This document shows, one piece after another, positions 35,062-44,367 of a stretch of DNA of 45,194 nt (the stretch's first letter is position 1; every line of letters starts with the position of its first letter). The notes under the pieces are model-generated. The model saw only the letters and a program-made list of their open reading frames with translations, did no database searches and was not told the DNA's origin. Source of the DNA: a bacterium (lineage in GTDB: Bacteria > UBP6 > UBA1177). The position numbers were made by a program, and so were the translations under genes. The stretch is from NCBI GenBank assembly GCA_017961325.1, contig JAGCXM010000025.1, positions 1 to 45,194 of the forward strand, given 5' to 3'.

Positions 35062-37005
35062 ATGAAATTTTCCAAAATTACCCTCATTTTTTCATTACTT
35101 CTGCTTATTGTCGCATGCAGCGACGGCAATTCCGGTTCAATTTACGATCAATATGAAAGCGAAGGTGGAAATTCGGGCAAAACAGACAACGATAAAAAAA
35201 CCGATTCCGATGCAACTGATCCAGATTCAGAAAATCCCGCCGACTCAGGCGATCCGGCAGATTCGAGTGATTCAGAAAATCCCGTTGACTCAGATGATTC
35301 TACCGATCAGGGAGACTCCGCTGACCCGGTCACAGACAACGATCCGGCAGATTCAACCGATTCAGACAGCAGCGACACCGGCACCGCGAACGATGACGAA
35401 ACGGATTCCGGAAACAATTCGGACAACGATTCTGCCGACTCGGGCAATGAAACAGACAACGATCCGGCAGACAGCGTGAACGACAACGAGGAAAACGATA
35501 ATGAAACGAGCGATGCGGAAACAGCTGACGCAGATACGAATGACAACGATACGAATGACAACGATACAAACGACAACGATACACCGGAAATTCCTGACGA
35601 AGAGATAAATTTCAACAAAGCCGTTTTCGTGGACAAATACCACGGCAACGATTCAAACTACGGAACAAAAACAGATCCTGTTCAAACTATAAGCAGAGCA
35701 ACAGAAATCGCAAGTGCCGGCAACAGAAACCAGATAATAATCTACGGCAAAATTTTCAATGAGAACTTTACTCCCAAAACCGGAATTTCATTTATCGGAG
35801 GTTATAACAACAACAACGGTGTCTGGAATGAAGCCGAGGAATATACTGTTTTCAAAATTCCGGCATCGGGCTGGCTTTTAAACAATCATCACAACATAAC
35901 ATTTTCAAGAATACAATTTTTCTCAGAGGCCAGTACAAATCACGGAGGAAGTTCAATCGGACTCATTCTCAACAAATGCAGCAACATACTGTTCAAAAAA
36001 ATCGAAATCGTCACTTCAGACGGCAACGACGGAGCTGACGGCGAAAAAGGAGCAAACGGTGATAACGGCGGAGAAGGCTTACCGGGTAGTAAAGGTTGCG
36101 AATACTCTACAGCCAGTTTCATCGGAATAAGCCCATGCTCAGGTCCGTGTCCAAGACCTCAGGGCGGAGCCGGAGGTTCATCGACATGCGGCGCAAACGG
36201 CGGAAAGGGCGGCAATGCCGGAGGCGCATCAAGTAACGGGGACAACGGAGAAAACGGTACCGGATCGACCACAAACAGCGGAACAGGCGGAGATATCAAT
36301 TACCTTGACAACGGATATAAAGAATGCTCAAAAATCGTAGAAAAAACTAACGGCGGTAACGGTCAAAGCGGAAATTCCGGAGCAAACGGCAAAGGCGGAA
36401 AAAGCTACGGCATATTCTCAATTTCCGGATACGCAAACGCTGACGGCGAAAACGGTAAAACCGGTGAAAACGGCCAGGGCGGCGGAGGAGGCGGAGGCGG
36501 TAAAGGCGGAACCACACTATGCGACAGCTACGGCAGCAGCGGCGGCGGCGGCGGTGCAGGCGGATGCGGCGGCAAAGGAGGCGGAGGCGGCCAGGGCGGC
36601 GGTGCAAGCATTCCGTTGATAATTCTTTCTTCGACAAATATTGCCTTTGATTACGCAGTTATCCAGACAGGAAAAGGCGGTAACGGCGGCAACGGTGTCA
36701 AAGGCGGAGAGGGCGGTAAAGGCGGAGACGGCGGCAAAGCAGGTCCATACGGAGGAAAAAGCGAACAGAACGACGGCGGATGCGGCGGAGACGGCGGAGA
36801 CGGCGGCAGCGGCGGCAGCGGCGGAACAGGCGGCGGCGGCGGCGGCGGTCCGACAATCTGCCTCGTAATGAAAAACAGTACTATTTTGAATGAAAATTCA
36901 ATGAAATGCGGAAACAGCACCCCAGGAAAAGGGGGGGAAGGCGGAAATTTCGGTGAAAAAGGAAAAAGCGCCAAAATACTTGATCTTGACAATACGGAAG
37001 AATAA
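35062..37005 (+). CDS. Lipoprotein with acidic repeat linker and Gly-rich surface domain
   Basis: 647 residues. Signal peptide with lipobox IVAC (about 14-17). A low-complexity linker of Asp, Ser, Asn, Thr and Pro spans about 30-175; it includes three perfect or near-perfect 15-base repeats coding TNDND (35536-35580). A DUF1565-like beta-helix start follows: VFVDKYHGNDSNYGTKTDPVQTISRA. From about residue 325 the chain is full of GGxGGxGG repeats, broken by short Cys-bearing stretches. Such Gly repeats fold as extended or beta-solenoid surface parts. It probably sits on the outer membrane and pairs with the phosphoesterase in one transcript. Seven consecutive G near 36931-36937 could slip. Confidence 0.8.
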   Translation: MKFSKITLIFSLLLLIVACSDGNSGSIYDQYESEGGNSGKTDNDKKTDSDATDPDSENPADSGDPADSSDSENPVDSDDSTDQGDSADPVTDNDPADSTDSDSSDTGTANDDETDSGNNSDNDSADSGNETDNDPADSVNDNEENDNETSDAETADADTNDNDTNDNDTNDNDTPEIPDEEINFNKAVFVDKYHGNDSNYGTKTDPVQTISRATEIASAGNRNQIIIYGKIFNENFTPKTGISFIGGYNNNNGVWNEAEEYTVFKIPASGWLLNNHHNITFSRIQFFSEASTNHGGSSIGLILNKCSNILFKKIEIVTSDGNDGADGEKGANGDNGGEGLPGSKGCEYSTASFIGISPCSGPCPRPQGGAGGSSTCGANGGKGGNAGGASSNGDNGENGTGSTTNSGTGGDINYLDNGYKECSKIVEKTNGGNGQSGNSGANGKGGKSYGIFSISGYANADGENGKTGENGQGGGGGGGGKGGTTLCDSYGSSGGGGGAGGCGGKGGGGGQGGGASIPLIILSSTNIAFDYAVIQTGKGGNGGNGVKGGEGGKGGDGGKAGPYGGKSEQNDGGCGGDGGDGGSGGSGGTGGGGGGGPTICLVMKNSTILNENSMKCGNSTPGKGGEGGNFGEKGKSAKILDLDNTEE

Positions 37006-37024
37006 CCGGATCGGAGATTGATTC

Positions 37025-38059
37025 ATGTGGAGACAGGCCGCATCTGCACCGCAGAAACTTGCGGTAATAAACGGGCTTCTGCCGTTAACGGCAAGTGAAT
37101 TTCTAAAAGCCGTAATATTTTTCTGCGGCGACGATGACGAAAATGTTCAGAAAGCCGCAATAGAAAGGCTGAGATTTACCCAGTCGAACGAAATCAAAAA
37201 GACAATTTCGCCCGAAATTCCGGAAAACTCGGTCAGAACTTTGACAAAACTCGCAGGAGAAAGAAAAGATTCGTCAATCATCATTTCGCTTCTGCAAACC
37301 GGCAAACTTCAGAGAAAGTGGATTCTCGATTTCCTTGCCAAAAACGATGCAGTATTTTGGAATACACTCGTAACCCACAGGGATTTCGTAGCGTTCACAC
37401 TGCCGCAGAGATCTGAATTCAAACAACTTTTCTCGGCAATCAGCGATGTCATCGAATCACTTTACGAAGAGCAGCTGACATACTTCCCTGAAGCGCAGAA
37501 GGAAACTCCGCAAGAGGAAGAAAAAGCTGCTGAAGCCGGAACAGCCGAGGAAGAGGAAGAAGAAGTCGTCGAACTTGAAAACACGATTTTCGATTTTCCC
37601 GACTTCCTCACTTCCGAAACAGCTTTCGACGGTCTGAGCGCCGACGATATGCTGGAACAGCGCAAAACCATTTCAGAAGCACTTCGCGATATGAATGTCG
37701 GTCAGAAAATCAAAGTTGCCATGCTCGGCAACCTCGAAGTGAGGAAAATACTCATAAAAGATCCGCGGAAACAGATAGTCATGGCTGTTTTGGGAAACGC
37801 GAGAATCACAGACAAAGAGGTTGCTTCGATTGCGGGCGATCCTTCGTCATCACTCGATGCGATAAGCTACATCGCCTCAAGCAAGTCTTTGAGCAAAAGT
37901 TATCAGGTCAAACTCGCTCTCGTCAACAACCCCAAAACTCCGATGAAAACGGCACTCATGCTTCTCGAAACGATAAGAATGAACGACCTCAAAAACATCG
38001 CAAAAAGCCGCAACGTTTCAAATGTAATAAAGCAGAGAGCGGCAAAGAAGATCAAGTAA
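37025..38059 (+). CDS. Helical-repeat (HEAT/ARM-like) protein of unknown function
   Basis: 344 residues, no signal peptide. Residues 1-150 and 205-344 read as paired amphipathic helices of HEAT or leucine-rich-variant type (QKAAIERLRF; KVAMLGNLEVRKILIKDPRK, IVMAVLGNARITDKEVASIA, VKLALVNNPKTPMKTALMLL). Between them is an acidic linker (EEEKAAEAGTAEEEEEEVV). The NPKTP and NARIT turns repeat at a regular distance. It should be cytoplasmic and bind protein. It starts 19 bases after the lipoprotein gene. I do not recognise a named family. Confidence 0.7.
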   Translation: MWRQAASAPQKLAVINGLLPLTASEFLKAVIFFCGDDDENVQKAAIERLRFTQSNEIKKTISPEIPENSVRTLTKLAGERKDSSIIISLLQTGKLQRKWILDFLAKNDAVFWNTLVTHRDFVAFTLPQRSEFKQLFSAISDVIESLYEEQLTYFPEAQKETPQEEEKAAEAGTAEEEEEEVVELENTIFDFPDFLTSETAFDGLSADDMLEQRKTISEALRDMNVGQKIKVAMLGNLEVRKILIKDPRKQIVMAVLGNARITDKEVASIAGDPSSSLDAISYIASSKSLSKSYQVKLALVNNPKTPMKTALMLLETIRMNDLKNIAKSRNVSNVIKQRAAKKIK

Positions 38060-38067
38060 GCGCACAG

Positions 38068-38142
38068 TTTTACCGAGATTACGGGATTTCTGGATTACGA
38101 GATCCCGAAGCGCGCGAGATTCCGAGATCACGAGATCCCGGT
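38068..38142. repeat. Short repeats and hairpin in the convergent spacer, REP-like
   Basis: GGGATTTC pairs with GAGATCCC over an 8-base loop (one G-T pair). The word CGAGATCCCG occurs twice and near-copies (CGAGATTCCG, CGAGATTACGGG) surround it. The words match those in the spacer at 29372-29425. The right end overlaps the last codons of the pseudouridine synthase gene. Confidence 0.45.
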
Positions 38143-38841
38143 CAATTTATATAAATACCGGACTTCTTCTTCAGTGAGTCTCCTGATTTCACCCAATTTC
38201 AGCCCGCGGCAGGTGATGTTTCCGAATGCGAATCTTTCAAGTTCCAGAACACGGCAGTTCAAAGCCTTGAAAAGCTCTTTGACTTCGCGCTTTTTCCCTT
38301 CGTGAAGAGACACCGTTACATCAGAGATTCTTCCGCGCTTCGATGTAACCGAAACTGCTTCAGCCTGCATGAATTCACCGTTTATTTCAATGCCTGACTT
38401 CATCATTTCCGCTTTTTCCGGTGTAAAATCGCCCAGAATTTTTGCACGGTAGATTTTGCGCACCCCGAAAGAAGGGTGCGTCAGGCGGTATGCAAGTTCA
38501 CCGTCATTCGTAAGAAGAAGAACTCCCGTCGTGTCGAAATCGAGCCGTCCGACCGGAACCGCATGCGTTCCATGCGGCAGAAAATCGGTAACGACTTTCC
38601 GCCCTCTGTCGTCGCTTGCCGCAGAGATTACACCTGTGGGCTTGTTCAAGATAAAATAGTCATAACTATCAGGAATAACTAATTTTTTACCGTTATATTC
38701 AACAGTATCCTTTGCAGGATCGACATCATCGGCAAGAACGGCGACCCGCCCGTTTATTTTGATTTTTCCGCCTGTTACGAGCTCTTCCGATTTGCGCCTC
38801 GAAGCGACTTTGCATAGTGCGAGAAATCTGTTTATGCGCAT
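38128..38841 (-). CDS. Pseudouridine synthase, RluB/RsuA type
   Basis: 237 residues. An S4 RNA-binding domain comes first (MRINRFLALCKVASRRKSEELV). The catalytic domain has PVGRLDFDTTGVLLLTNDGEL, where the Asp of GRLD is the nucleophile, and VSLHEGKKREVKELFKALNCRVLELERFAFG near the end. It isomerises uridine in rRNA, probably 23S U2605-type (RluB) or another site of the RluE/F/RsuA group; the sequence does not settle which. The ATG at 38841 shares one base with the upstream stop (TAATG), so it is translated with the KAS-III gene. A longer upstream frame lacks the family fit. Confidence 0.9.
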   Translation of the reverse strand: MRINRFLALCKVASRRKSEELVTGGKIKINGRVAVLADDVDPAKDTVEYNGKKLVIPDSYDYFILNKPTGVISAASDDRGRKVVTDFLPHGTHAVPVGRLDFDTTGVLLLTNDGELAYRLTHPSFGVRKIYRAKILGDFTPEKAEMMKSGIEINGEFMQAEAVSVTSKRGRISDVTVSLHEGKKREVKELFKALNCRVLELERFAFGNITCRGLKLGEIRRLTEEEVRYLYKLTGIS

Positions 38842-39914
38842 TACTTTTTCGACCAGTGGTAAGTCATTCCGCCCATGAAGTAACCCGCACCGAAAGAGAT
38901 CGCGCAGCCCCTCGTTTTTTCGTCTTTGAGCGGCCTGTCCGCATCCTTGAACCACGTTTCGAGAACGAACATCACGCTGGGAGAACTGAAATTTCCGTAT
39001 TTTTGGAAAATAGACTTGGAGCGGCTGATCTGCTCTTCATTCAAACCAAGAATTTCCGGTTCGGTAAAGCGCATAAGGATCGGCATTCCGCCCTGGTGAA
39101 GCGACCATTCTTCAATATTTTCCGGAGTTACGCCCAAAGGCTTTATTATTTTGTCATGAACTATATCAGGAACGGTATCTTTGAGATTGTCTTCCAGAAC
39201 GAGCTTGCCTTCATGCATCGAAAGCGAACCGCCTTGAACGAAATCAGTAATAATTTCATCAACTTCCATCAAAGGAAAATCAAATTTTTCTCTAAGATTT
39301 TCCGGAATCACCAGAATTCCGGCTGCACCGTCGGCAAAAAGAAGCGTCGTTTTGAGATTTTCCTTAAATTCGGGAGCATCGACATCGTAAGTCGGATTTA
39401 CGATCCATGAACACTGGTCGAAAAGAAACGTTATCGCCGCCTTTCCGTGCTCCTGACAGTATTTTACCGAAGATTCAAGCGAAAACAAACCCGCCGCACA
39501 TCCCAAATAAGCCATTTCCTGCGGGGGATAATCGAGTTTCAGACCGCATTTTGACGCGATTTTGCTTGAAAGACTCGGCAGAACGTCCTTGTCGCAGCGG
39601 ATATTGTAGGCAATAGAAAGGAATCCGACATCTTCCCTGGAAATGCTTTTCTCCTGCAGAAGCTCCTCTACCGCGCGGCTACCCCACTCCAGCGGATGAT
39701 ACTCCGGACTATCCATTACCCTCTCCGGGAAAGCCTCCCGTGAAAGTATCGTCGGACGGTAGGTTATCCCGACGGCATCGACGGAACGTCTTGCAAAACG
39801 GTGCGGACGACCGTTGTCTATAGACTTAGGATAAATAATTTCAACGACCTCTGAAGACGAAAGCAAATGCGGAAGAATCGTAGTTATTTCAGCTATATAA
39901 ACTTTATTTTTCAT
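38841..39914 (-). CDS. 3-oxoacyl-ACP synthase III-like (thiolase-fold) enzyme
   Basis: 357 residues from the ATG at 39914. The active-site Cys lies in MAYLGCAAGLFSLESS. The His is in EWSLHQGG and the Asn in YGNFSSPSVMFVLE, giving a Cys-His-Asn triad. The segment around the Asn and the final GAGYFMGGMTYHW match type III polyketide synthase and FabH-like enzymes more than housekeeping FabH. It should condense an acyl starter with malonyl units. No partner genes for a lipid or polyketide lie next to it; only the coupled pseudouridine synthase follows. The product is unknown. Confidence 0.8.
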   Translation of the reverse strand: MKNKVYIAEITTILPHLLSSSEVVEIIYPKSIDNGRPHRFARRSVDAVGITYRPTILSREAFPERVMDSPEYHPLEWGSRAVEELLQEKSISREDVGFLSIAYNIRCDKDVLPSLSSKIASKCGLKLDYPPQEMAYLGCAAGLFSLESSVKYCQEHGKAAITFLFDQCSWIVNPTYDVDAPEFKENLKTTLLFADGAAGILVIPENLREKFDFPLMEVDEIITDFVQGGSLSMHEGKLVLEDNLKDTVPDIVHDKIIKPLGVTPENIEEWSLHQGGMPILMRFTEPEILGLNEEQISRSKSIFQKYGNFSSPSVMFVLETWFKDADRPLKDEKTRGCAISFGAGYFMGGMTYHWSKK

Positions 39915-40015
39915 AGAAATCCCGTTTTTCAAAAAATCCAGTTCAAAAAACAACGGGGAATAATATGCATTCAAAACTTTCAGTCAATTTTTGAGCGACA
40001 AAAGCACAAAAAACG

Positions 40016-41230
40016 CTATTGGTCCTTCCCTCTGAACTCATTTTCTATCACGTTTATCGCTTTGATTTTCTGCTCCGCACTCGCATGCTGGTAGATTTCA
40101 TGCACCATGACCGATCTGTGTCCGACAAGTTCCATCACGACGTTCATCGGAATTCCGTTCGCCGCGCAGAGAGAAACGAAACTGTGACGAAAGCTGTGGA
40201 AACCGTAAATCACGCATTTTCTCGAACACCCTTCCCGATCAGTTATCGTCTCGATGCCGGCTTTGCGGAACAACGCCTGAACCATGCCGGAAACCGCTAT
40301 CGGTGAAGAAAGATATTTTCCTGCGATATCCGGTAAAATATAAATTTCACCGCTTTTCCGCCCGGCACGTATCCGCTCAAGTTCTTCACGAAGTCCGCCT
40401 AAAAGCGGAATTTCCACATTCTTTCTAAGTTTCCTCGTTTTATTGGGCAACCTCGAAATAAGAGAGTTTTCGAAATCGACCTCCTCCCACTTCAAAGTCG
40501 CGGCATCACCCAATCTGAGGCCTGTATAAAGCCCTATCATGCACAAGGTTCTCATACTGCCGCCGGCAAGTAAAAAAATCTGTTTCAGCTGCGCCTTTGA
40601 AAACGGACGCTTTGAAACCGGCCCCTCGGACATCTTGTCAACCGACTGCCATACGTTTTTGCGGAGCCCGGCATCTTCCGCCAAAGCACTGAATATCGTT
40701 CTGAATTTCGTTATTCTGTCATTGTAAGTGCGTTCCGTTATCCCCCGTTCCCATTCCGAAGAGAGAAACTTTTCGGCAATAACCTTGTTGATTTCGCTCA
40801 AAAACTTCACTTCATGAAAATTATTATTCACGAATCCGACGAATTTACACCACAAATTGCGGTAATCCTCGTAAACTCTTTCGGAAATCGTCCGCTTTCT
40901 CGGCTTTGTCCTGAAAAGTCCGAACGCCTCTTCCAACGTGACCGTTTTAACTTTAATGCCGTTCAACTCTTCGATTGCACTCCGTAAAGCCGCCTCTTTC
41001 GCTTCCGGATCGAGCAGATTCACCTTTTTTATCACCTGTTTCAGATAAAAATACCAGTCCAGATCCAGTTTAAGTTCCATAGTTCTCTCTTCAGCTATTT
41101 TCGATGCTTTCCGAAACGAACTCGTCCTTGTTGATTCAACGATCCGTCTGCCGTTAATCATCACCTGAAAATAGTAGTTTTTGCTACCGTTTTTCCTGAA
41201 AACACGAACCATTTCAAAATTTTCAAACAC
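40016..41230 (-). CDS. Tyrosine recombinase (integrase)
   Basis: 404 residues. The N-terminal part (VRVFRKNGSKNYYFQVMINGRR) is an arm-binding type strand region, a SAM-like core-binding domain follows, and the catalytic domain has Arg in TGLRLGDAATLKWEEVDF. The HxxR box is FHSFRHSFVSL, the second His is in ELVGHRSVMV and the Tyr nucleophile in IYQHAS. All key residues are present, so it should be active. The first codon is probably GTG at 41230; an ATG six codons later is an alternative. No tRNA gene, excisionase or clear direct repeats flank it in the window, so I cannot define an integrated element. Confidence 0.93.
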   Translation of the reverse strand: MFENFEMVRVFRKNGSKNYYFQVMINGRRIVESTRTSSFRKASKIAEERTMELKLDLDWYFYLKQVIKKVNLLDPEAKEAALRSAIEELNGIKVKTVTLEEAFGLFRTKPRKRTISERVYEDYRNLWCKFVGFVNNNFHEVKFLSEINKVIAEKFLSSEWERGITERTYNDRITKFRTIFSALAEDAGLRKNVWQSVDKMSEGPVSKRPFSKAQLKQIFLLAGGSMRTLCMIGLYTGLRLGDAATLKWEEVDFENSLISRLPNKTRKLRKNVEIPLLGGLREELERIRAGRKSGEIYILPDIAGKYLSSPIAVSGMVQALFRKAGIETITDREGCSRKCVIYGFHSFRHSFVSLCAANGIPMNVVMELVGHRSVMVHEIYQHASAEQKIKAINVIENEFRGKDQ

Positions 41231-41273
41231 AAAATGAAGTTACAAATCCAACTGTCAGAAACCGAATAAATAC

Positions 41274-43166
41274 CTAGTGCCTTTTTCTGCTGCCAGTAGC
41301 CTTGTCATTCAGTTCGAAATTTTCGAATTTTATGTAATTTATTAATTGTTTCAACCTGTTAGAGTCAAGTGCTTCTGCAAGATTGTCGTTTTCAAGAGGA
41401 TCGGTTTTAAGGTCGAAATAATAATTTTCACCAGTAACGTGGTTGAAAAAGAATTTGCGGTTTCCGTCCAGGATTCCGCTGTGGAGATTCATCGCTCTCG
41501 TGTAGATAAAAACAGGCGAACTCCTGCCTTCAAACATATTATTGCCGCTCCACGAACTGTCAGGCTCGATTCCAACCAATTTGGCAAGCGTCGGAGCGAC
41601 GTCAAGAACAGTTGTCGGATTCGTGATTGTTTGCGGTGCCGTGTCGGTGATCCCTTTTGCGTAGATCAGGAAAGGAACATGGAGATTTTCATCCCAGAGA
41701 TAGTTCGGATGGATGAAGTTGCCGACTTTCCTGCCGAATGCCTCGCCGTGGTCGCTTGTAACGATAACTATTGAATTTTCAAGAATATTTTCCTCTTCAA
41801 GCCTGTCCAGGAACTCTTCCATTTTTGCGTTTATGTATTCCTGAGACTTGTAGTAACGCTCCAGAGAATCAAGTTTTGAAGTGTCTTCAAACGGGACTTC
41901 GTAAGGCGCGTGTGTCCAATACGGAAAATAGAGGGCGAAAAACGGCTTGTTTTGAGAGTCAAGTCCATGAATATGCTTGAGAAAATCTTCCTGAACGATT
42001 TCTTCTTCTACTGCAGTCTGCGTTCCGAATTCCCTCTTGAAAGAGCCGTTTTTGATTATTTCCGACGGTTCGAAAACATACTCTATTCTCTTGACAGGTT
42101 CGGCATTTCCGAAGTTGTCGAAATCAAGGAGAACGGGTGAAAAGAAAGAGGTCGAATAGCCGTTTTTCCTGAAAACATCGAAGAGAGACTCGCAGTCGAA
42201 AACGATGTCAGTTTTTGTGATTGATGCGTAATCTGTTCCGACATGATTCGAGCAGAAAAGTGAAAGGACCGATCTCGTGGTCGCCGGGAAAACAGTTCTG
42301 TGCGAAACAAAACTTATTGATTTTTTTGACAAATCTGTCAAAAAAGAAAACTTGCTCCCTTTATCCCCTCCGAGCGGAGTCTTTTCAAAAGCAGTACTTT
42401 CAATAATAACAAAAATCACATTTTTTTCTTTTGTTGCTGAAAAATCAAAATCAATTTTCGGGAAAGTTTCCTTCTCACCGGCAATTCCGGGATATTCCGT
42501 TTTTTCAACTTCTTTGCTCACATCAAGATAATGACTGCTTAAGATCCTTGTCGAAAAATACTCGAAAACAGGATTTTTTTCAAGTCCGACAGTCTCTTCA
42601 AACGGGAGAAACTGCAAAATAGAAAAGAAAGCGATATTCACAATCAGAAGAATCAAGATAATGCGGTCGGAAAAAGGTTTGATAAGGCAAGCTTTCTTTT
42701 TTATGACAAAAAGCAAAGAGGTAAAAAGTAAAAAAAGATAGGATGTAGCAATGACCACAGAAAAGAAATTTACGGAAAAAACATTATATCTCGCAGTTTC
42801 TTGCGCACTATAACTCAAAAATCTTTCTAATCCGAAATTGTAAAATCCCCTGAAATATAGAAAAAGGGCGATATCACATACGCAAAAGGCTCCGGCCGAC
42901 ACAAACAAAACAAAACATAAAAAAGGCTGAATCTTGAATTTACTAAAGAAATCTAAAAATTTAAAAACAATGAAGAGAAAAATGAAATCGAATGAGGCCA
43001 AAATTAGCGAAAAAAGCGGAAAAAACAGAATTGGCCGACTGTTCGGAACCGAATAAAGGTACTGGCAAGCTAAACACATTTTGTAAATCAGCATAAAAAG
43101 GCAGGAAATCGTGAGAAAATACCTTGAATTAACTGAGATTTTCATTTTTGTTTTGAAACATTTCAT
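41274..43166 (-). CDS. LTA-synthase-like sulfatase (membrane phosphoglycerol/phosphoethanolamine transferase type)
   Basis: About 630 residues: five membrane helices, then an extracytoplasmic sulfatase-fold domain. The metal site has VIIESTAFE, the Thr nucleophile lies in VFPATTRSVLS, and further ligands are in IVTSDHGEAFG with NFIHPNYLWDENLHVPFL. In this family the enzyme transfers a phospho-head group from a lipid to a glycan, or acts as a sulfatase. The ATG at 43166 is chosen; a TTG at 43181 overlapping the stop of the Lgt-like gene (TTGA) is also possible. It is translated after the Lgt-like gene. The natural substrate is unknown. Confidence 0.82.
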   Translation of the reverse strand: MKCFKTKMKISVNSRYFLTISCLFMLIYKMCLACQYLYSVPNSRPILFFPLFSLILASFDFIFLFIVFKFLDFFSKFKIQPFLCFVLFVSAGAFCVCDIALFLYFRGFYNFGLERFLSYSAQETARYNVFSVNFFSVVIATSYLFLLFTSLLFVIKKKACLIKPFSDRIILILLIVNIAFFSILQFLPFEETVGLEKNPVFEYFSTRILSSHYLDVSKEVEKTEYPGIAGEKETFPKIDFDFSATKEKNVIFVIIESTAFEKTPLGGDKGSKFSFLTDLSKKSISFVSHRTVFPATTRSVLSLFCSNHVGTDYASITKTDIVFDCESLFDVFRKNGYSTSFFSPVLLDFDNFGNAEPVKRIEYVFEPSEIIKNGSFKREFGTQTAVEEEIVQEDFLKHIHGLDSQNKPFFALYFPYWTHAPYEVPFEDTSKLDSLERYYKSQEYINAKMEEFLDRLEEENILENSIVIVTSDHGEAFGRKVGNFIHPNYLWDENLHVPFLIYAKGITDTAPQTITNPTTVLDVAPTLAKLVGIEPDSSWSGNNMFEGRSSPVFIYTRAMNLHSGILDGNRKFFFNHVTGENYYFDLKTDPLENDNLAEALDSNRLKQLINYIKFENFELNDKATGSRKRH

Positions 43167-43177
43167 GAAACGTCTCT

Positions 43178-44020
43178 TCAATTGCGAGATGAATTTTTGA
43201 ATGATTCTGTAATTTCTTTTCTGTTTTTAATGAAAAATACCAGACTTGCCGCAATCAGCACGAGAGAGATCCACTGTGACATCGAAAGTATGCCCCAGAA
43301 TTCGCGCGGATCGATCCTGAAAAATTCGACTGTAAAACGGCCTAAACCATACAAAAACATCTGTGCAAAAAAATAAAAATAGGGGTATTTCGTTTTATTT
43401 TTGCAAAAAAGAATCAATAAAAACAAGAATATAGCAAAATTACCCATTGATGAGATGAGTTGTGTCGGCAACAGCGGTACAGTTGAATTTCCGACAATAA
43501 ACTCTGTTCTTTTCAAATGATAAAAAGCATTCGTCCCTTTCGGGAAAGAAATTCCAAAAAATTTGTTAGGGCTGCCAAAACAGCAGCCATTCAACAGACA
43601 GCCGAGACGCCATATTGAATACAGCATCGAAGTAGATATAGCAGCGATATCAAAAAATGCCGGCAACAATTTCCGCTTGAATATAAAATCGGCAAGCCAC
43701 AAGCCGAATATTGCACCGAAATACCCGCCATACATAACTTTTCCATTTGATTTTAAAGGATTAAAAGCTTCAAGAATCAAGATCCATGCAGATTTTTTCA
43801 ACAAATAATACGACGAGTCAGTTCCGTTAAGAAAAATAAAAAAGAGTGTCGCAAACAATAAACCGAAATAAAGAGCAAAAATCGGAACAAACCAATTCTT
43901 TGCCAACTTTATTGACCTCACTTTTAGTAAAATCAGAAAAACTATAAAATAAACTATTGCAGCAACTGAATAGATATCGACACGACTCTTTTCGTAAACA
44001 GAAATTATGTCTGTAAGCAT
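43178..44020 (-). CDS. Prolipoprotein diacylglyceryl transferase-like membrane protein
   Basis: About 280 residues with seven membrane helices. Family marks are MYGGYFGAIFGLWLADF, RLGCLLNGCCFG and, near the end, YGLGRFTVEFFRIDPREFWG. Lgt attaches diacylglycerol from phosphatidylglycerol to the lipobox Cys of pre-lipoproteins. The usual HGG is YGG here, so this could be a divergent paralogue and not the main Lgt. The start at 44020 follows a GGGGGG-rich ribosome site. Its pairing with an LTA-synthase-like gene suggests a role with phosphatidylglycerol-derived groups. Confidence 0.8.
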   Translation of the reverse strand: MLTDIISVYEKSRVDIYSVAAIVYFIVFLILLKVRSIKLAKNWFVPIFALYFGLLFATLFFIFLNGTDSSYYLLKKSAWILILEAFNPLKSNGKVMYGGYFGAIFGLWLADFIFKRKLLPAFFDIAAISTSMLYSIWRLGCLLNGCCFGSPNKFFGISFPKGTNAFYHLKRTEFIVGNSTVPLLPTQLISSMGNFAIFLFLLILFCKNKTKYPYFYFFAQMFLYGLGRFTVEFFRIDPREFWGILSMSQWISLVLIAASLVFFIKNRKEITESFKNSSRN

Positions 44021-44367
44021 ATTTCCCCCCACCTCATATCATCAATTTTACGCATGAGGTGTCAGAAAAGGTGTCACTAAAAGAGAGAAAAAATATTGCC
44101 GCCTGTCAGCACTTTTTCAATCCGCCACCTCGGCAAAAAACAAAATCCGCTTATTATACTAAAATTTTTTTTAATTGCTAAAATAAAAATGCAATAAAAA
44201 AAATGCAAAAAATCTCTTCACAACCAGTGTAAAAACTGATGTAAAATTTGTTTCAAAACAGTCAAAAAACTGTAAAAAGGATAAAAAAAAATGAAAAAAA
44301 TTACCAGCATTTTCAAGTTTCATCGCAATCCGGGCATGATTTTGGCCGGAAATTCCACATTATATGA
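44021..44367. other. AT-rich spacer with a direct repeat and an orphan 28-codon frame
   Basis: AGGTGTCA is repeated at 44057-44064 and 44069-44076, 12 bases apart, ahead of the Lgt-like gene: an operator candidate. Further right, 44291-44377 is a 28-codon frame (MKKITSIFKFHRNPG..., TAG) with AGGA upstream. It may be the severed 5' end of the frame that begins at 44368. Confidence 0.4.

Noticed and set aside
35536-35580. The three 15-base repeats as a CRISPR-like array
   Set aside because: They are contiguous, have no spacers and lie in frame within a low-complexity linker.
36480-36860. GGC-rich stretch as a structural RNA or recombination site
   Set aside because: It is explained by Gly codons in an intact reading frame.
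40016-44020. A prophage around the tyrosine recombinase
   Set aside because: No capsid, tail, terminase or repressor genes are visible, and the neighbours are envelope and metabolic genes.
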